Assembly (NCBI GenBank): GCA_030522415.1
Contig: CM060121.1
Location: 18,070,642 to 18,134,641, forward strand
Source of the DNA: Channallabes apus
Lineage: Eukaryota; Chordata; Actinopteri; Siluriformes; Clariidae
DNA length: 64,000 nucleotides
Direction: 5' to 3'
In this document: positions 38,576-52,000 of the stretch, in pieces
How positions within the stretch are numbered: the first letter of the stretch is position 1
Layout of the letters: each line of letters opens with the position of its first letter
Position numbers and translations under genes: made by a program
The notes under the pieces: model-generated
Database searches by the model: none
What the model was told of the DNA's origin: nothing
Seen by the model: the letters and a program-made list of their open reading frames with translations, nothing else

Positions 38576-39155
38576 ATGCTTGTTTTATCAAGTGCAAAAC
38601 GTTCTACATAATCAGTGAGGCACCTACATTTTCCCCTGACACCATCTGCACTGGCAAAGCAGCCCAATAACTTTAACAGTACAAAAATCCAGTCAAGTAG
38701 GACAATCTTCAGGATGATATGATATTAAATGTTACTCTCTGCACTTCCAAGTGTAGCTTGAAGGATATTAAATAGCAGATCACCTACTGAGAGCCAGGCG
38801 GTTAGCATCTTTTCATAGCGTTCTGACAATTTTAGGATTGGTTATTAAACTGCTTCCAAAACTTTTTGGAAATTTTACCAGTGTTCACTTATTAACTAGT
38901 AAATTCCATAATCTTCAAATACTGACTGTATGTTGTATCAAATTACAACAAAATGGTTGCTTTCAAGTCTTGAAACTTTTAGGATAAACCAATGTGCTGT
39001 ATTTTAGACATAACTGCCTCTTTTATAATCCCAACAAGAAATAATTAAGCTGGAGGTTTTTGTGAATATATTAATATATTAAATTGAGCGACCCATCATT
39101 TCTTCATATTAAATTAAAGCATGTCAAATAAATGAAAGAAACAGGAACAAAGGTG

Positions 39156-39186
<31 letters not shown>

Positions 39187-39309
39187 CCCCCACTCATTTG
39201 TTCCAACAATTCGGTATTCAGCATCACAAGTATACTAATCATCATCTGTCATCTGCACCTGTTCATCACTGGTTTATGCCTCTTTTTTTTTTTTTGTGTA
39301 AGTGGTTCA

Positions 39310-39440
39310 TAGGTAAGGTGGCATGGGGGTTAGCACTGTGGCCCTGAACCTCCATGGCTGAGTCGCTCCCCAGCTCTGTGTATGGAGTTTGCATGTTCTC
39401 CCCCAGCATGATCTAAACACATGCAGATTAGACTAACTGG
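39310..39440 (+). repeat. Composite dispersed repeat, 5' part
   Basis: It reads GGTTAGCACTGTGGCCCTGA, then GGAGTTTGCATGTTCTCCCC and ACACATGCAGATTAGACTAA. This is the same family as 13485-13790 and 62158-62410. Confidence 0.6.
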
Positions 39441-40012
39441 TGTCTCCGTATTGCCCATGTGCGAATATATATTTTTTGACTCATTTTTAGTTCACATTTT
39501 AACCTAAAGAATATTGCTGTTTCAACAGGTGCAGCTTTCTTGGCTCTTGTGAGTAACCGTGATAATTTAGCACCTTTACTGCACCTTAATTTAACTGTTT
39601 GTATTGATAATAGTACTTATAATTTGGTTATTGTTTGGTCATAATTTATATTAAAATATTAACTCTTAAGTATGACAAAAAATTATGAACATACATATTA
39701 AGTCCAATTTAGGCTTGGTTATTAGTGAGTAAATGATTAAAAGTGTTAAGGGGTCGTGTTTATGAGCATTTACTATGACATTAATTGCATTGCTGATTGT
39801 CCTCTATAATCTGCTTTTACAAAAATTGCTGAAATTAAGATTTTTTTTTTCTCATTTTGTTCATTTGCATTGTTGCCTTTTATTATTAAAATAATTTTTA
39901 ATTTATAAAAATTTATTTTAATAAAAAACCTTTCCAAAAAGTAGTTGTGGTTTGAAGATATTTCAGCTAAATCTTTTGTATGATTTTTACTGGTAGCTTT
40001 GCACAAAATCTG

Positions 40013-40019
<7 letters not shown>

Positions 40020-40050
<31 letters not shown>
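40020..40050. repeat. (CA)n microsatellite
   Basis: Pure CA alternation of about 31 bases. Confidence 0.95.
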
Positions 40051-40053
<3 letters not shown>

Positions 40054-41279
40054 TGTTCGTTTATTTGACACTAGATGGCGTGCTATGTCTAAAGGAAATT
40101 CATAAAACGACTGTGGAATTCACATGAACCTTAAAGTTTGCCAAATGTGTTCAGTAATATTCTGGATATTTGTCAGCTCCATGCAGCTGATCTCATTTGT
40201 GATCTTTACACAAACAGAAGATATTTTGTCCAGGTGGATGCAACCTTACTGTTGTGGAACTTGGATTTGGATTGAACCTATTAACTCTAGTAACCAGTAG
40301 TATTTTGATGTTGGTTTAAAAAAAAAAAGGATTGTTGCATTGCAACCTCAGTGAGTCTCCCAGTCATGTAGAACTGCTAAGACGTGTGTTTAGACAATAC
40401 GACAGATTTTAGATAATATAATTTTTGCTGAGGTTCTCTAATATAATATAGACTTATCCTTGTATTAGCTGTTCTGCTCTCAAATGAAGGTCAATACTCA
40501 TTTTTCTCTCTCATATGTACACATACTGTCAACTGCAACTTACTCACACTGAAAGCTTGAACCAATAACTTCATTAATCAAATCAAGCTTACTCTGTGGG
40601 ATTTAAAAAAAAATAAATTATATACAGTATACTGTATATAAAGTCAATACGTCTCAGCGATCTTTAGCAAAAAATCCTGATAAAGAAAGAACTGCTGTCC
40701 TTATTCCATTTATTAATTAGTTTTTGCTTTTTACCAGAGAAATGTGACTCGTTTCAAACTTCATGATAAAAAAAATTAAATAGTTTGGACACTAAATTAA
40801 TGCATGTTTTTATTCCCTATATTAAGGAAAAAGACTCCCACCCACACACACACACACTCCCACTCCCACAAAAAAAAAAAAAAAACAGTACACAACTGCA
40901 ACAGATAGCGTGATGAAATACGTCATGAGGGGGCCTGGAGGTGACTTTGCACTTTCAGGTACCTTTGCTCATCTGATTTGCACACACCTTACCAGTAAAG
41001 CTCGCAAGACTTTAATGCCAGTATTTTAGTTAAAGCCACTGCAATAGACAATAACAAACAAAAATGTATACATTGTATCCATGCATTATGTACAGCACAG
41101 ACACAGAAAGAAATATTCAGGATCAGACACAGATATTTAACAGTGAATGACTCAGTGTTAATTTTGTTTTATAAATATATGAATGTAATTTTATAAATTT
41201 GTTTTGAAAAGTTTTTTTCAGCATAGTTAAAATGTTAATGTATATAGGCACTCTTGTTCTGCTCATATTATATATAATA

Positions 41280-42940
41280 GTAGAGTATATTGTATTATAG
41301 TATAAGTCTTTATTAATTCCGAAGGAAATTGTTTCTAGAGTAGCTGCATATTTAAAAGATACAAATACCATATTTATAAACACATATAAATAGAATAAAA
41401 ACATAGAAAAACCAAAAAACTACTAACTACAGAAAGGTGCAGAATTATCTCTCGTGTATTGTACATGTATATAATTGCACACAGGATATATAAATTGCAC
41501 ATAATATTTGATGTTGAAAATAGAGAGTAATAATGATATTGATATTGCACACCGGATATTGCGTATGATTTTCATAATATTGCATAATTATTGGTTTTGT
41601 ATGTGATACATTGTGCAATATTAGTATCACAATAATATCAGGGCATGATAAAGCTCTATAGATTATGCTGTCATTACAGCTCCTGAATGAAGGGGGAAGA
41701 GTTATAGAGTTTGATTGCCACTGGTACAAATGACGTCCCGTGGCGTTCAGTTTTAGACTTTGGTAGTCTCAGTCTGTGGCTGAACGTGCTCCTGTATTAC
41801 ATCTGTAACTCATGTAGGGGATGCGATATATTGTCCATGATACTAAGAAGTTTCATCAGCATCCTTCTCTCAGATACCTCAACTAGAGACTCCAGTTCTA
41901 CTCCAATGACAGAGCCCACTTTTCTGATGAGCTTGTTAAGTCTGTTGGTATCAGCTGATTTTAATCTGCTACCCCAGCAGAGAAGATAATGCTGGAGACC
42001 ACAGCATGGTAGAACATCTGAAGCATGGTTCTGCATACATTAAAGGACCTAAATCTCCTGAGAAAGTACAGGCGACTCTGACCTTTTTTTGTACACAGCA
42101 TCAGTGTTCTTCGACCAGTCCAGTTTATTGTCAATGTAAACACCCGGGTATTTATACCTGTCCACAACGTTCACCTCACTGCACATGAAGTTAATGGTGT
42201 TAGGGATAGTCCTCTGCTTCCTAAAATCTGCCACCAGCTCTTTAGTTTTTGAAACATTGAGAGCTTCTGAAGTCTGAGGTGTAGAGTGTAAACAAAAAGG
42301 GAGATAGGACTGTCCTTTGTGGGACCCCTGTGCCACTCAAAATAGTGTCTGACGTAATTTTCTGCAGCTTCACATATTGTGAACGACCTGTTAGATAATT
42401 CCTAATCGAGGTCACAAGAGAAACATCCACCCGCATGTCCAGGAGCTTATTATATTAGTATATTATTAGTATGTTATATAGCTTAGGTATGATTGTCTTG
42501 AACATACTGGAGAAATAAAAAGAAACATGACTCCTGTGTTACCCGACTCCTCGAGGTATGTATATGCTCTTTTCAGCAAATAGATGATCGCATCCTCCAA
42601 ACCAATGCTGGGCTGATAGGCGAACTGTAGAGGGTCCTGGTATGGTTCTACGATTATCCGGATGTACCTAAGGACCAGTCTTTCCAGTGAGTTCATGACA
42701 TGTGAGGTCAGAGCAACAGGCCTGTAGTCATTGTTTGTCTTTGGGTGTTTATTCTTAGGCACAGGAACAGGGCATGATGTCTTCCACAGGTCTGGTACAG
42801 TCATTATACTCAGGCTCAGAGTGAAGATGTGCTGAGACACTCCACACAACTGAATAGCTGAGTCCATCTGGACCTGCGGCCTTGTCTGGACGTAATCACT
42901 TGAACTCTCATAGTACATCATAGTATATTATATCTTGTAT
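41280..42940 (-). mobile_element. Defective Rex/CR1-type non-LTR retrotransposon
   Basis: Read on the minus strand from 42921 down, reverse-transcriptase motifs appear in the right order but in several frames. They are NDYRPVALTSHVMNSLERLV, DPLQFAYQPSIGLEDAIIYL, a gap (no catalytic YADD box seen), TGVPQRTVLSPFLF, KELVADFRKQRT, YKYPGVYIDNKLDWSKNTDA and KKGQSRLYFLRRFRSFNVC. The 3' end (about 41290-41340) has an 'attaatTCCGAAGGAAATT' segment typical of this clade. Frameshifts and stops show it is dead. It ends about 130 bases upstream of the ldlr promoter block. Confidence 0.85.
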
Positions 42941-43074
42941 TATAATATGAAATAATATATTATTTTATATTATATTGCATCTTAGTATATTATTTTATAG
43001 GTTAGTATAATATATATTAGTTACAATGTAATTCTTCACTAGACTGGTTGGGTCTACACTGTTGGGATGGTCGC

Positions 43075-43300
43075 TCAGGACACGCCCCCTTCCCTATGAA
43101 ACCAGTATACCTCAAAATCACACCACCTAGCCCCGCCTCTTTGTGGTTAAACCACGCCCATTCTACAACCCCATTCAAATTTAACTGACTTCACCATAAC
43201 ACCAAACCCAGAACCGGCATCAGCGAGTGAAAGTGCACTTTTTTTTGTAATAATAATAATTTAGAGCAGTATAAAAAATAAAAATCACGGAACTTACAGG
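43075..43300 (+). promoter_or_regulatory. ldlr promoter with SRE-1-like site, GC boxes and TATA box
   Basis: ATCACACCAC at 43117-43126, inside AAAATCACACCAC, matches the mammalian LDLR sterol regulatory element ATCACCCCAC at 9 of 10 positions. A GC box CCCCGCCTC follows at 43131-43139. CACGCCCCCT precedes it (43081-43090) and CCACGCCCATT follows near 43152. This is the Sp1-SRE-Sp1 arrangement of sterol-controlled LDLR promoters. TATAAAAA at 43270-43277 would place a start near 43300, about 90 bases before the ATG. It predicts SREBP-2 control, which is an inference. Confidence 0.7.
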
Positions 43301-43390
43301 TCTACGGAAAGACTGAGAACCCTTTTGGTAATTACTGTAAACTTAACGTGGAGCAACGTGGAGGCGCAGCTGACAGTTTATTAGGAAACT

Positions 43391-46300
43391 ATGGAAAAGG
43401 CTTTATTTTTGTACTTCGTGGTATATTTAACGTGTCCCGTTACAACAGGTAAGATCATAAGTTAATTATTAGTTTAAGCTGACTTTGCACTCCGTGGAAA
43501 ATACCCGTTTTATTAAATAAAGATAAATAATGTCTCTCTCTTTAAAAAAAAAAAAAAGCTCTATATGTGGGTTATCAGTTTCTAACGCAGTGTGAACTGG
43601 CAATCATCTCAAGGTTAATAGCTTGTATAACAGGTTTAAGGTTGCATCACTTCACAGTCTCTAGACCCAGAGCACACAACGCGCATGCGCCATTTTTTAG
43701 CCTATATATAATATTGCATGTGACCTCTCATATGGCTGTTCAATAAACAACAAACAAATAGTCTGTGACAAATTGATAATACTTTATAGTGCAAAATAAT
43801 TTTAGTGTGCATATTAAGAACCTAAAAAAAAATCCTATACATTTCCAGAATCTCAGTCCCCTTTATCCCACACCCCCTTTGTTCAGTTCCTGGAGCTGGA
43901 CTTCTGTGTATCTGGGCCGTGCCTTTCCAGGCTGTTTAAAGCCCAGCACTCCACTGCATGGTCGCCCCCTACCACTTTTCCAGGAATTCCCTCCTCATTA
44001 TTTCCTTGAAAAATGCGTGGAACATTTTAGAAACATTATCCAGATTAATAGTCTACAGTAGAGGTTTTTTTGGTCCTGTGGAGTCTCCAGATCTGAATGT
44101 CTGAGATGACCACTGTTTATTTTCCCCCTGCTTTGCTTTTACTGTACTGCTCCACATATTGCTATACAGTGTGTATGCTTTATTCCAATGTGGACTAATG
44201 TTTCTGTGCAAATCTCAGACCTTTTTTCATTTGGATTGCAGTAAATTGTGCCTTTCTAAAGATTTGTACTACATTTGATTTAAACATCTTGCTGCTCAAA
44301 ACCTGAACATATCTTTACAGAAAAAAGTTTTTTTCTGCAATGACATACTGAAATGGAGTAAATATATATTTTTTTATTTTAACAGAACTCAAAACACAGT
44401 CTTCGTTGTTTCACGTGAAAGGTTTTGTGTGGTGCCAAGATAAATATTCTCAAGTTATTTAACTAATGGCAGCAACATATTTAATTATATCCTACATCCT
44501 TCTGCAAGACTACTGCATTTCGACTATGAGCTTATACTATACATCCAACAATGCTGTTAGAATGTGAGAGTGATTGTGGCTCTGATCAAATGCATGACTT
44601 CCAGAATAAGAGCTATTTGAGAATCACAGAGAATGTGTTCCCAGAAAGTCTATACACTCCTCACATAGGGTAAAAGATTCACTGTGTCAGGTTGAATCTT
44701 TTCCCCTATGTCAGGAGTGTCGAATCTTGTCCATCAACCAAGGGCCATTGTGGGTCCATATGGGGTACATATGGACGCATGTACATCAGGTGTGGCTTCT
44801 GCTTGGTTGGAATGGAAATCTGCACCTACGCCAGACCTTTCTGGATAAGATTTAATACCCGTGCCTTATTTCATGAGATCAAAAAGACAGATTATATTTT
44901 AAGCAGATTAGTCTGCTTAAAATATGCAGTAAACTTTTTTTGCATGACGAAAGAGCTACTTAGATGGACACAGGATCCTCTTAGTGACTTGTGCCTTCTG
45001 TCTTTGGTGTCCGAGAGATTAGAGGAATTAATGACTAGATTGATTGGTATTTACAGTTAAATTGGTTTGCCATTGATTTTATGTGAAGATTAGTGAAATA
45101 CTGTGTATAATGAATTTCATCAATAGGCAGATTGTCATTATTATACAGGCAGAATAAACTATGCACAGCCTTTTTGTGTCACTTTTTCCATTTGTACAGC
45201 ATCTATGACAAAACTTTGTGTACACTTAACCCAGTCGGGCAACAGTGGTGTGATCCGTCATGTCCCTCCCTTTTGGTCATGTCACAAACAGGTGACCCTG
45301 CTGCCAAATGTGCTGGGAGAAATTCCCAAAGCGCCAATCATCTACTGACTGCATATTAGATCCATTAACTTAGCTTAGATAAACATTAGGGGTTGGAATG
45401 AGATGTCATATTGTCTTTAATTGAGTGAACAAGCGGCCTGAAATCGTTAGAGTAGATCTGTCAATAATGACAGCTTTATATGTTTTCTTGGCTATGGTTC
45501 ATACTATGACTTATGCCCAGGACAACCATTTTATTCATACACTTTAAGAGCTTTTCCTCCACAGATTACACAAGTTTGTGTGTTTCTCTCCCACATGGAG
45601 TGAAAATACACAGATCAAAATCTGCTTGTGAACTAGCGGTTGTATACATTTGTTTTCTGTAGTTGATAAAATGATAACTAGGTACAATATATAGTTTATA
45701 GTAAATATAAAAGGCACACCCTGATAGCTAATAGCAGTAAGATATAAGGGATCATCCTTTGTTCCTCTTTGGTATACCAGAGCCTATCCCCTGAGTGGGA
45801 TGTTATTCCATTGTAGAGCACCATGAACACACATAGTCTCACACTCATTTACACCTAGGTGAACAAGGAGAAAATGTCATGGGAACAAATGAACATGGGG
45901 AAAAAATGACAGTAGGTTAATTTTAACATCAACGCTGGGACCGAGGAGAAGTGTGATGGCAACAATAACTGCTGCACCAGATTGCCACTCAGGAAACATA
46001 ATAATAATTGTTTAATGGTGATTTAACTTTTGAACTAGTACATCTTGCATGATATAACTAAAATAATCATCTTTTCCCTCTTTCGTTTTTCAACACCAAA
46101 GAAGCAGGAATTAGCAGTCATGTCAAACCAGTCATACTTAAACTAGTATAACCAGCTGCCGAGTGTCCTTGATCACAGCCACTTGCCCAGACAAGTATAG
46201 AATACAATAGGTTTTGTCATAATTATGCAACACTGGTTTTATAAATGTATCAACTTCTCAGTTGCTTGTGACAGTTAGAATGTAATCCGTTGGCACACAA

Positions 46301-48977
46301 AAAAAGTTCCTTTTAGTTTTGTTTCCATGCTGCTTTATGAACAAATACTTGCTACTGTAGATTATATGCGAATGAAATCTGTTTTTCTTCTGACCTTAGG
46401 TAATGTTCTTATTAAGAGATGGTTTTCAAAATTCCAAATTGTGACACTTACACTTCTTGCTTGCAAAGCTTGTTCCCAGATAACATGGATTACACCCATG
46501 ACTCACCCATGCATCAATGAAGTACTAAACCGGAAAGACCTTGTGTTAGCACAATTCCCACCATGCATCTCTGTGCATGGAGTTTGCATGTTCTCCCCGT
46601 GCTTAATGGGTTTCCTTTGGGTACTCCAGTTTCCTCCCACAGCCCAAAGACATGCAGATGAAAGAACTGCTGCCTAATCAAAAAGAATGGCCTATGCTTA
46701 TTTCATTATTCCCATTTACAATGATCTCATACTGAGGCACGGTGGCTCTGTTGCCTTGCACTTCCGGGGTTGAGGGTTTGATTCTTATCCTAATTCAGTG
46801 TGTATGAAGATTGCATGTTATCCTTGGTGCTTGGTGGGCTTCCACCAGTTCCTCCTTTTCAAAAGGTTGAGGTGTTTCCAAATAGCCAATGGTGTATGAT
46901 TGGATGTTTGAGCCTTATAAGAGCCTTTGAATTGACACCCCATCCACAGTGTTCCCCTTCCTTGTGCTCTGGGTTTTCAGGGATAATTGTAATCCTTCTA
47001 TCTGGTTTCACCTATAAGAGGAAGGGTTGTAACCTTGGATTTACTAATTAGGGATAAAAACGTACATCTACATAGCTGTAAACCTGCTTTGTGATAAACA
47101 CTGTTGTTACAAAATAAAAATACAAATTTAATTGAAAAATAGTATTAAATATTTTCCTGTTGTGAAGAAGTTCGAGTCTGCAGCTCCAGGAATTTCCAGT
47201 GTGGCAACGGGAAGTGTATTACAATGAGATGGATATGTGATGGTACTGATGACTGCGGTGATGGCACTGATGAGCTCCCTGCTTCCTGCTGTGAGTATAT
47301 CATTAACATGCAGCTACTCATTCATTTGTGGTTTTACCAGAACAACAAAGTTTGTTAGGTTTAATATATGACAGGTATTTGTTTTAACACTTACATTCTG
47401 CGCATTACTCTCAGTGGCAAAGACATGCAAACCCAGTGAGTTCCACTGTGGTGGACGGCTAAACCAGTGTGTGCCCAACAGTTGGAAATGTGACGAGAAG
47501 GCAGACTGTGACAACGGAGCTGATGAAACCGGCTGCAGTGAGCAATTCTTTCTGTTAACCTGGTGATAGAATTCATATGTTTAAAACATATTTATTTATT
47601 TATTTATTCAGTTCTTGACTTATTTTACAGGTCCCAGACAGTGTCTGAATAGTGAATTCCGATGCAGCAACGGTCAATGTGTGTCTCAAGCCTTTGTCTG
47701 TGATGAAGATGCTGACTGTGATGACGGCAGCGATGAATCAAAGTGTCAGCCCATGACTTGTAGTTTGACTGCTTTTCGGTGCAACTCGGGGTGTCTGCCA
47801 CGCCTGTGGGTCTGCGACGGAGATACTGACTGTGCAGATGGTTCTGACGAGTTGCCTCAGAACTGCGGCAACAAGCCTTATCCATCTCTTAGCAGGCCTT
47901 GCTCTAGCATGGAGTTCCATTGTGGCACTGGGGAATGTATTTCAAACAGCTGGAGATGTGATGGAGATCCTGACTGTTCGGATCGATCAGATGAGAACAA
48001 CTGCAGTAAGTCAAAAACCTTGGCGTGATGGGCGAAGTACACAAATCCTGTTCTTGGGTAAAAGTAGAGATATTCCAGGTAAAATATTACGCAGGTAAAA
48101 GTCCTCAGTTTACTTGAGACAAAGTACAAAATGTAATGCATCAAAAGCTCATTAAGGCCTTTATCCTAGTAAAAAGTCTCTCACTCTTCGACATTTGAGA
48201 TGGTTTCAGAAAAACATGATCTTATACACGATCGAGCGTTGTATAGAGCGAAATCAAATCACGCACAGTATAAAAGTCAGCAGGTACCACTTTAAATGCT
48301 ACACATTTCTATGATTACGTAACCTAATGTCATGCACATATAGTTAAGTACAAAATTCAGATACAGTACTTGTTGTAGGATGTCGTGGAGTTAAAGTATC
48401 TAATTTGGGCAGCAGGTGGTACATGGCTGGTGGGTGGTGATGCTTGCACAGGTAGTCACATGTGACGTGATTATTAGCTTTTATGTCATTTTGTGGGTGT
48501 GTCACAGGCAATTATCAGCTTTTGCGTTATACTATGGCAAGTAAATTAACAGGAAATTATTATTAACAGGAAAATAACAAAAACTAATGTTATGCTCAAG
48601 AAAATGTAAAAATAAAAATGTAAGTATTGAAATAAAACCAACTTTGGATGTATTTGTCATGTTGACAAAATTCCATGCTATGCTGAAATGTATATGGAAG
48701 CCAGTTAGTGCATAATTTGATCGATGCATATTTAATAACCTTATAGATCTAAAAAAAAAAACTCAAGATTTTTCACTAAAAACTACCCAAAATTTAATAT
48801 CACTTAAGATATACAATGTTGACATGTTATGGTTGTGACCACAGCAGTATCAATGTCAAATCTTTAAAATATAAAAAAATTATCAAACTTTTATCAATTA
48901 TCAAAGCAAAATTATAGAACCAACAGTTGAAGAAGTTCTTAGAGTTTCATTTGACCACAAGATTGCCTAACTGTATT

Positions 48978-49056
<79 letters not shown>

Positions 49057-52000
49057 TACAAATGTCTGACAGTGTTGGTAGAAACTCAGGACACAAATTC
49101 AGCCAGTTACAAATTAGAGTTAAAACAATGTTATGAATGAATTTTAAACAACCATTAATTAATTCACATGTACTTATTTTACTTATCATGCAATGTTTTT
49201 TTTTTTTCCAAAAATGTTAATAATTTTTTTTGGACAAGGACTTTTTCAGGTCTAGTTTATCAAATAAAATAAAAATTATTTTAAGTAAGATTGAAAAAAA
49301 TATTTTGTAATGCTGAGTTGCTTTAACTTATAAAATTGATCATAACCAAAATATTAATAATTTAAAAATTTTACTGATATACATTAAAACTGTACTTATG
49401 TAACTGTACAGTAACAAAGGTAACTAAATAATTGTTCTTAGTTTTCTGACTATGTGATAAACATGAGGGAGGATTTTTAAGTAAATGACCTTGTGAACTT
49501 TTTTGAACAGCCGTATCCACATGTCGGCCAGATGAGTTCCGCTGCAGTGATGGATCGTGTATCCACGGTAGCCGTCAGTGTAACCAGGTGCATGACTGTC
49601 AGGATATGAGCGATGAACTGGGCTGTGTCAATGGTGAGTCTTTTCTCTCAGAGAAAAAAAATGATCTATTTCAAGAACAAAAAACTCTGAAGCTATAGCT
49701 GCAATTTGCATTGTACAGCGGGTTTACACGGGCGTACCATGACGATGTTTTTCAGAAACCCATTGTGAGGCACCATCCAGATTCCAGTGTCGCAGCGGTG
49801 AGTGCATCAGCATGGACAAAGTTTGCGACAAACATCGTGATTGTAGGGATTGGTCTGATGAGCCACTGCGTGAGTGTGGTGAGTACTAAACCTCAAGTAA
49901 AATCCACGACTAAAACTGCAGGGTGGATTTTAGTAATAATGTCTTTCATCCTGATAGATTCTAACGAGTGTGTGTACAATAACGGTGGCTGCTCGCATAT
50001 CTGTAATGACCTAAAGATTGGCCATGAGTGCTTGTGCCCCAGTGGATTCCGCTTGGTAGACAAAAAACGCTGTGAAGGTAAGACAGTGAAGATTTGGGAA
50101 TTTTAAACCTACTGTACATGTGAACATTAGACTTTAACCATTGTCCTGCTGTTTCATCACAAAGATATTGATGAGTGTGCCAATGGAGACACGTGCAGCC
50201 AGATCTGTATTAACCTGGTGGGCAGCTACAAATGTGAGTGTGCTGAAGGTTACCAAGTCGATCCAGCAACCAAAGCCTGCAAAGCTGTTGGTATGTGTTT
50301 GACCTCTAGGCTGCGCTGCGTATCACTTATGTCAACTTGTTTTGATGTTTTATTGTAAGGTGGTTTTCTCTATCCTGTTCAGGAACTGTAGCCTACCTGT
50401 TCTTTACTAACCGGCACGAGGTGAGGAAGATGACTCTGGATAAGAGTGAGTACACTCAAGTCATCTCTCATCAGAAAAACATAGTTGCATTGGATATGAA
50501 CATCGCCAACAAGGAGATCTTCTGGTCTGATCTGTCCCTCAAGAAAATTTATCGGTAATAATCTGATAAATTTTTATTTCTAGAATTTGAAATTGACAGA
50601 GTGAAGGCTACTTTTCTGTGCCTTATGTTTTGGAGATTGTTTCTCTTTAGTCAAGTAACTAATACACAATGCAGAAAAAGTGTGCTATTTATGTAGTGCA
50701 GGAAATAAAGTGATACAGTTAAATGAAGACTGTATTAATATTCTCTAATGATTTACTGTCCTGTATATACCTATACTCAGGCTTAACAAATCCAAGAGTT
50801 TTTTGTATCATCTCATGTGCAGTTTTGGATGGACTTATGTGTAATACATGTGACCAGTTCTTTCTGGTAGTTCTGTTCTACCAGTCTATCAGATAGATTA
50901 ATCACTATTTGCCTTCACTTCCTGTCCTACACTTTCTTCTTTAGAGACACAGAAGGGTTAAACCTAGTTTTGTTAGCAAAACATTTGTTTCAAATCAACA
51001 TTTCTGTGTGTCGGTTTTTCCCCCCGATGTCCATTAGATTGTTAAAGAATCAAATTTGTTGGATTTAAATACAACTTTTGTCCCATTATGTATAAATTGC
51101 TCTGTATTTTCTAGAGCTCCCATGGATGCTGCGTTAAACTCATCTCAGCATAACATTGTGATTGACTCTGGCTTGGATGCTCCTGAGGGCATTGCAGTGG
51201 ATTGGGTCCATGGTAATATCTACTGGACAGATAGTGTACGTGGTGCCGTCTCTGTAGCCACAGCAGATGGAAAGAAACGCAAGACGCTCTTTGCAAATAA
51301 TATGACCAAGCCAAGAGCTATTGCGGTTGACCCGATTAAGAAGTGAGTCACAAATTTGAAGCTCAGAGTACATGTTTAACTTTATTGTTATGTTGGCTTA
51401 GCCTGATCTTTTATGTCTAAATGTATTATACTGTCTAGTTTTGTGTACTGGACTGACTGGGGTACACCTGCTAAAATTGAGAGGGGTGGCCTGAATGGAG
51501 TTGATCGCAGCACTTTGGTGTCTGATAACATTATCTGGCCCAATGGACTAACTCTGGGTAAGACATTTTCTACATCCTCATGTAGTTCTGTGTACCTTAC
51601 TATGATCATATATGTATTTTATTAATATGGTTTTTATAATAACTTGTTTCTTTTTCTTCCCCTTTACTCAGATCTGTTAAACGAGCGTCTGTACTGGGTG
51701 GACTCTAAGCTGCATATCCTCGCCAGTATTGATGTGCAGGGAGGTGGCCGTCGTACAGTTATTATTGACCAGGGCAGACTGGCACATCCACTAAGTGTCA
51801 CAGTGTTTGAGGTAAGTTTGCCTTTGGGATAACCTAATTTAACAATATTTAGTTTAATTGAGTTTTAGATCATATTAATAACGGCATAGCCTCAAACCAA
51901 ATTAGGTTGAGAGACTTTCAATAAAGTAAGTATTAAGAGGATATCTGGATAAGTTAATAGTCATGGTAACTTCATTTTCTGTCTTTAGGAGCGAGTATTC

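Larger units (their letters stand above)
38003..43074. other. smarca4-ldlr intergenic region
   Basis: It contains an L2-type tail (38393-38575), a composite repeat piece (39310-39440), a (CA)n array (40020-40050), an antisense LINE (41280-42940) and a TA-rich segment (42925-43020). The rest (38580-39300, 39450-40020, 40080-41270) has no gene I can support. Confidence 0.6.

Noticed and set aside
44692..45060. ORF of 122 codons in ldlr intron 1
   Set aside because: No domain, no splice context and ordinary AT-rich composition. It is likely a chance or repeat-derived frame.
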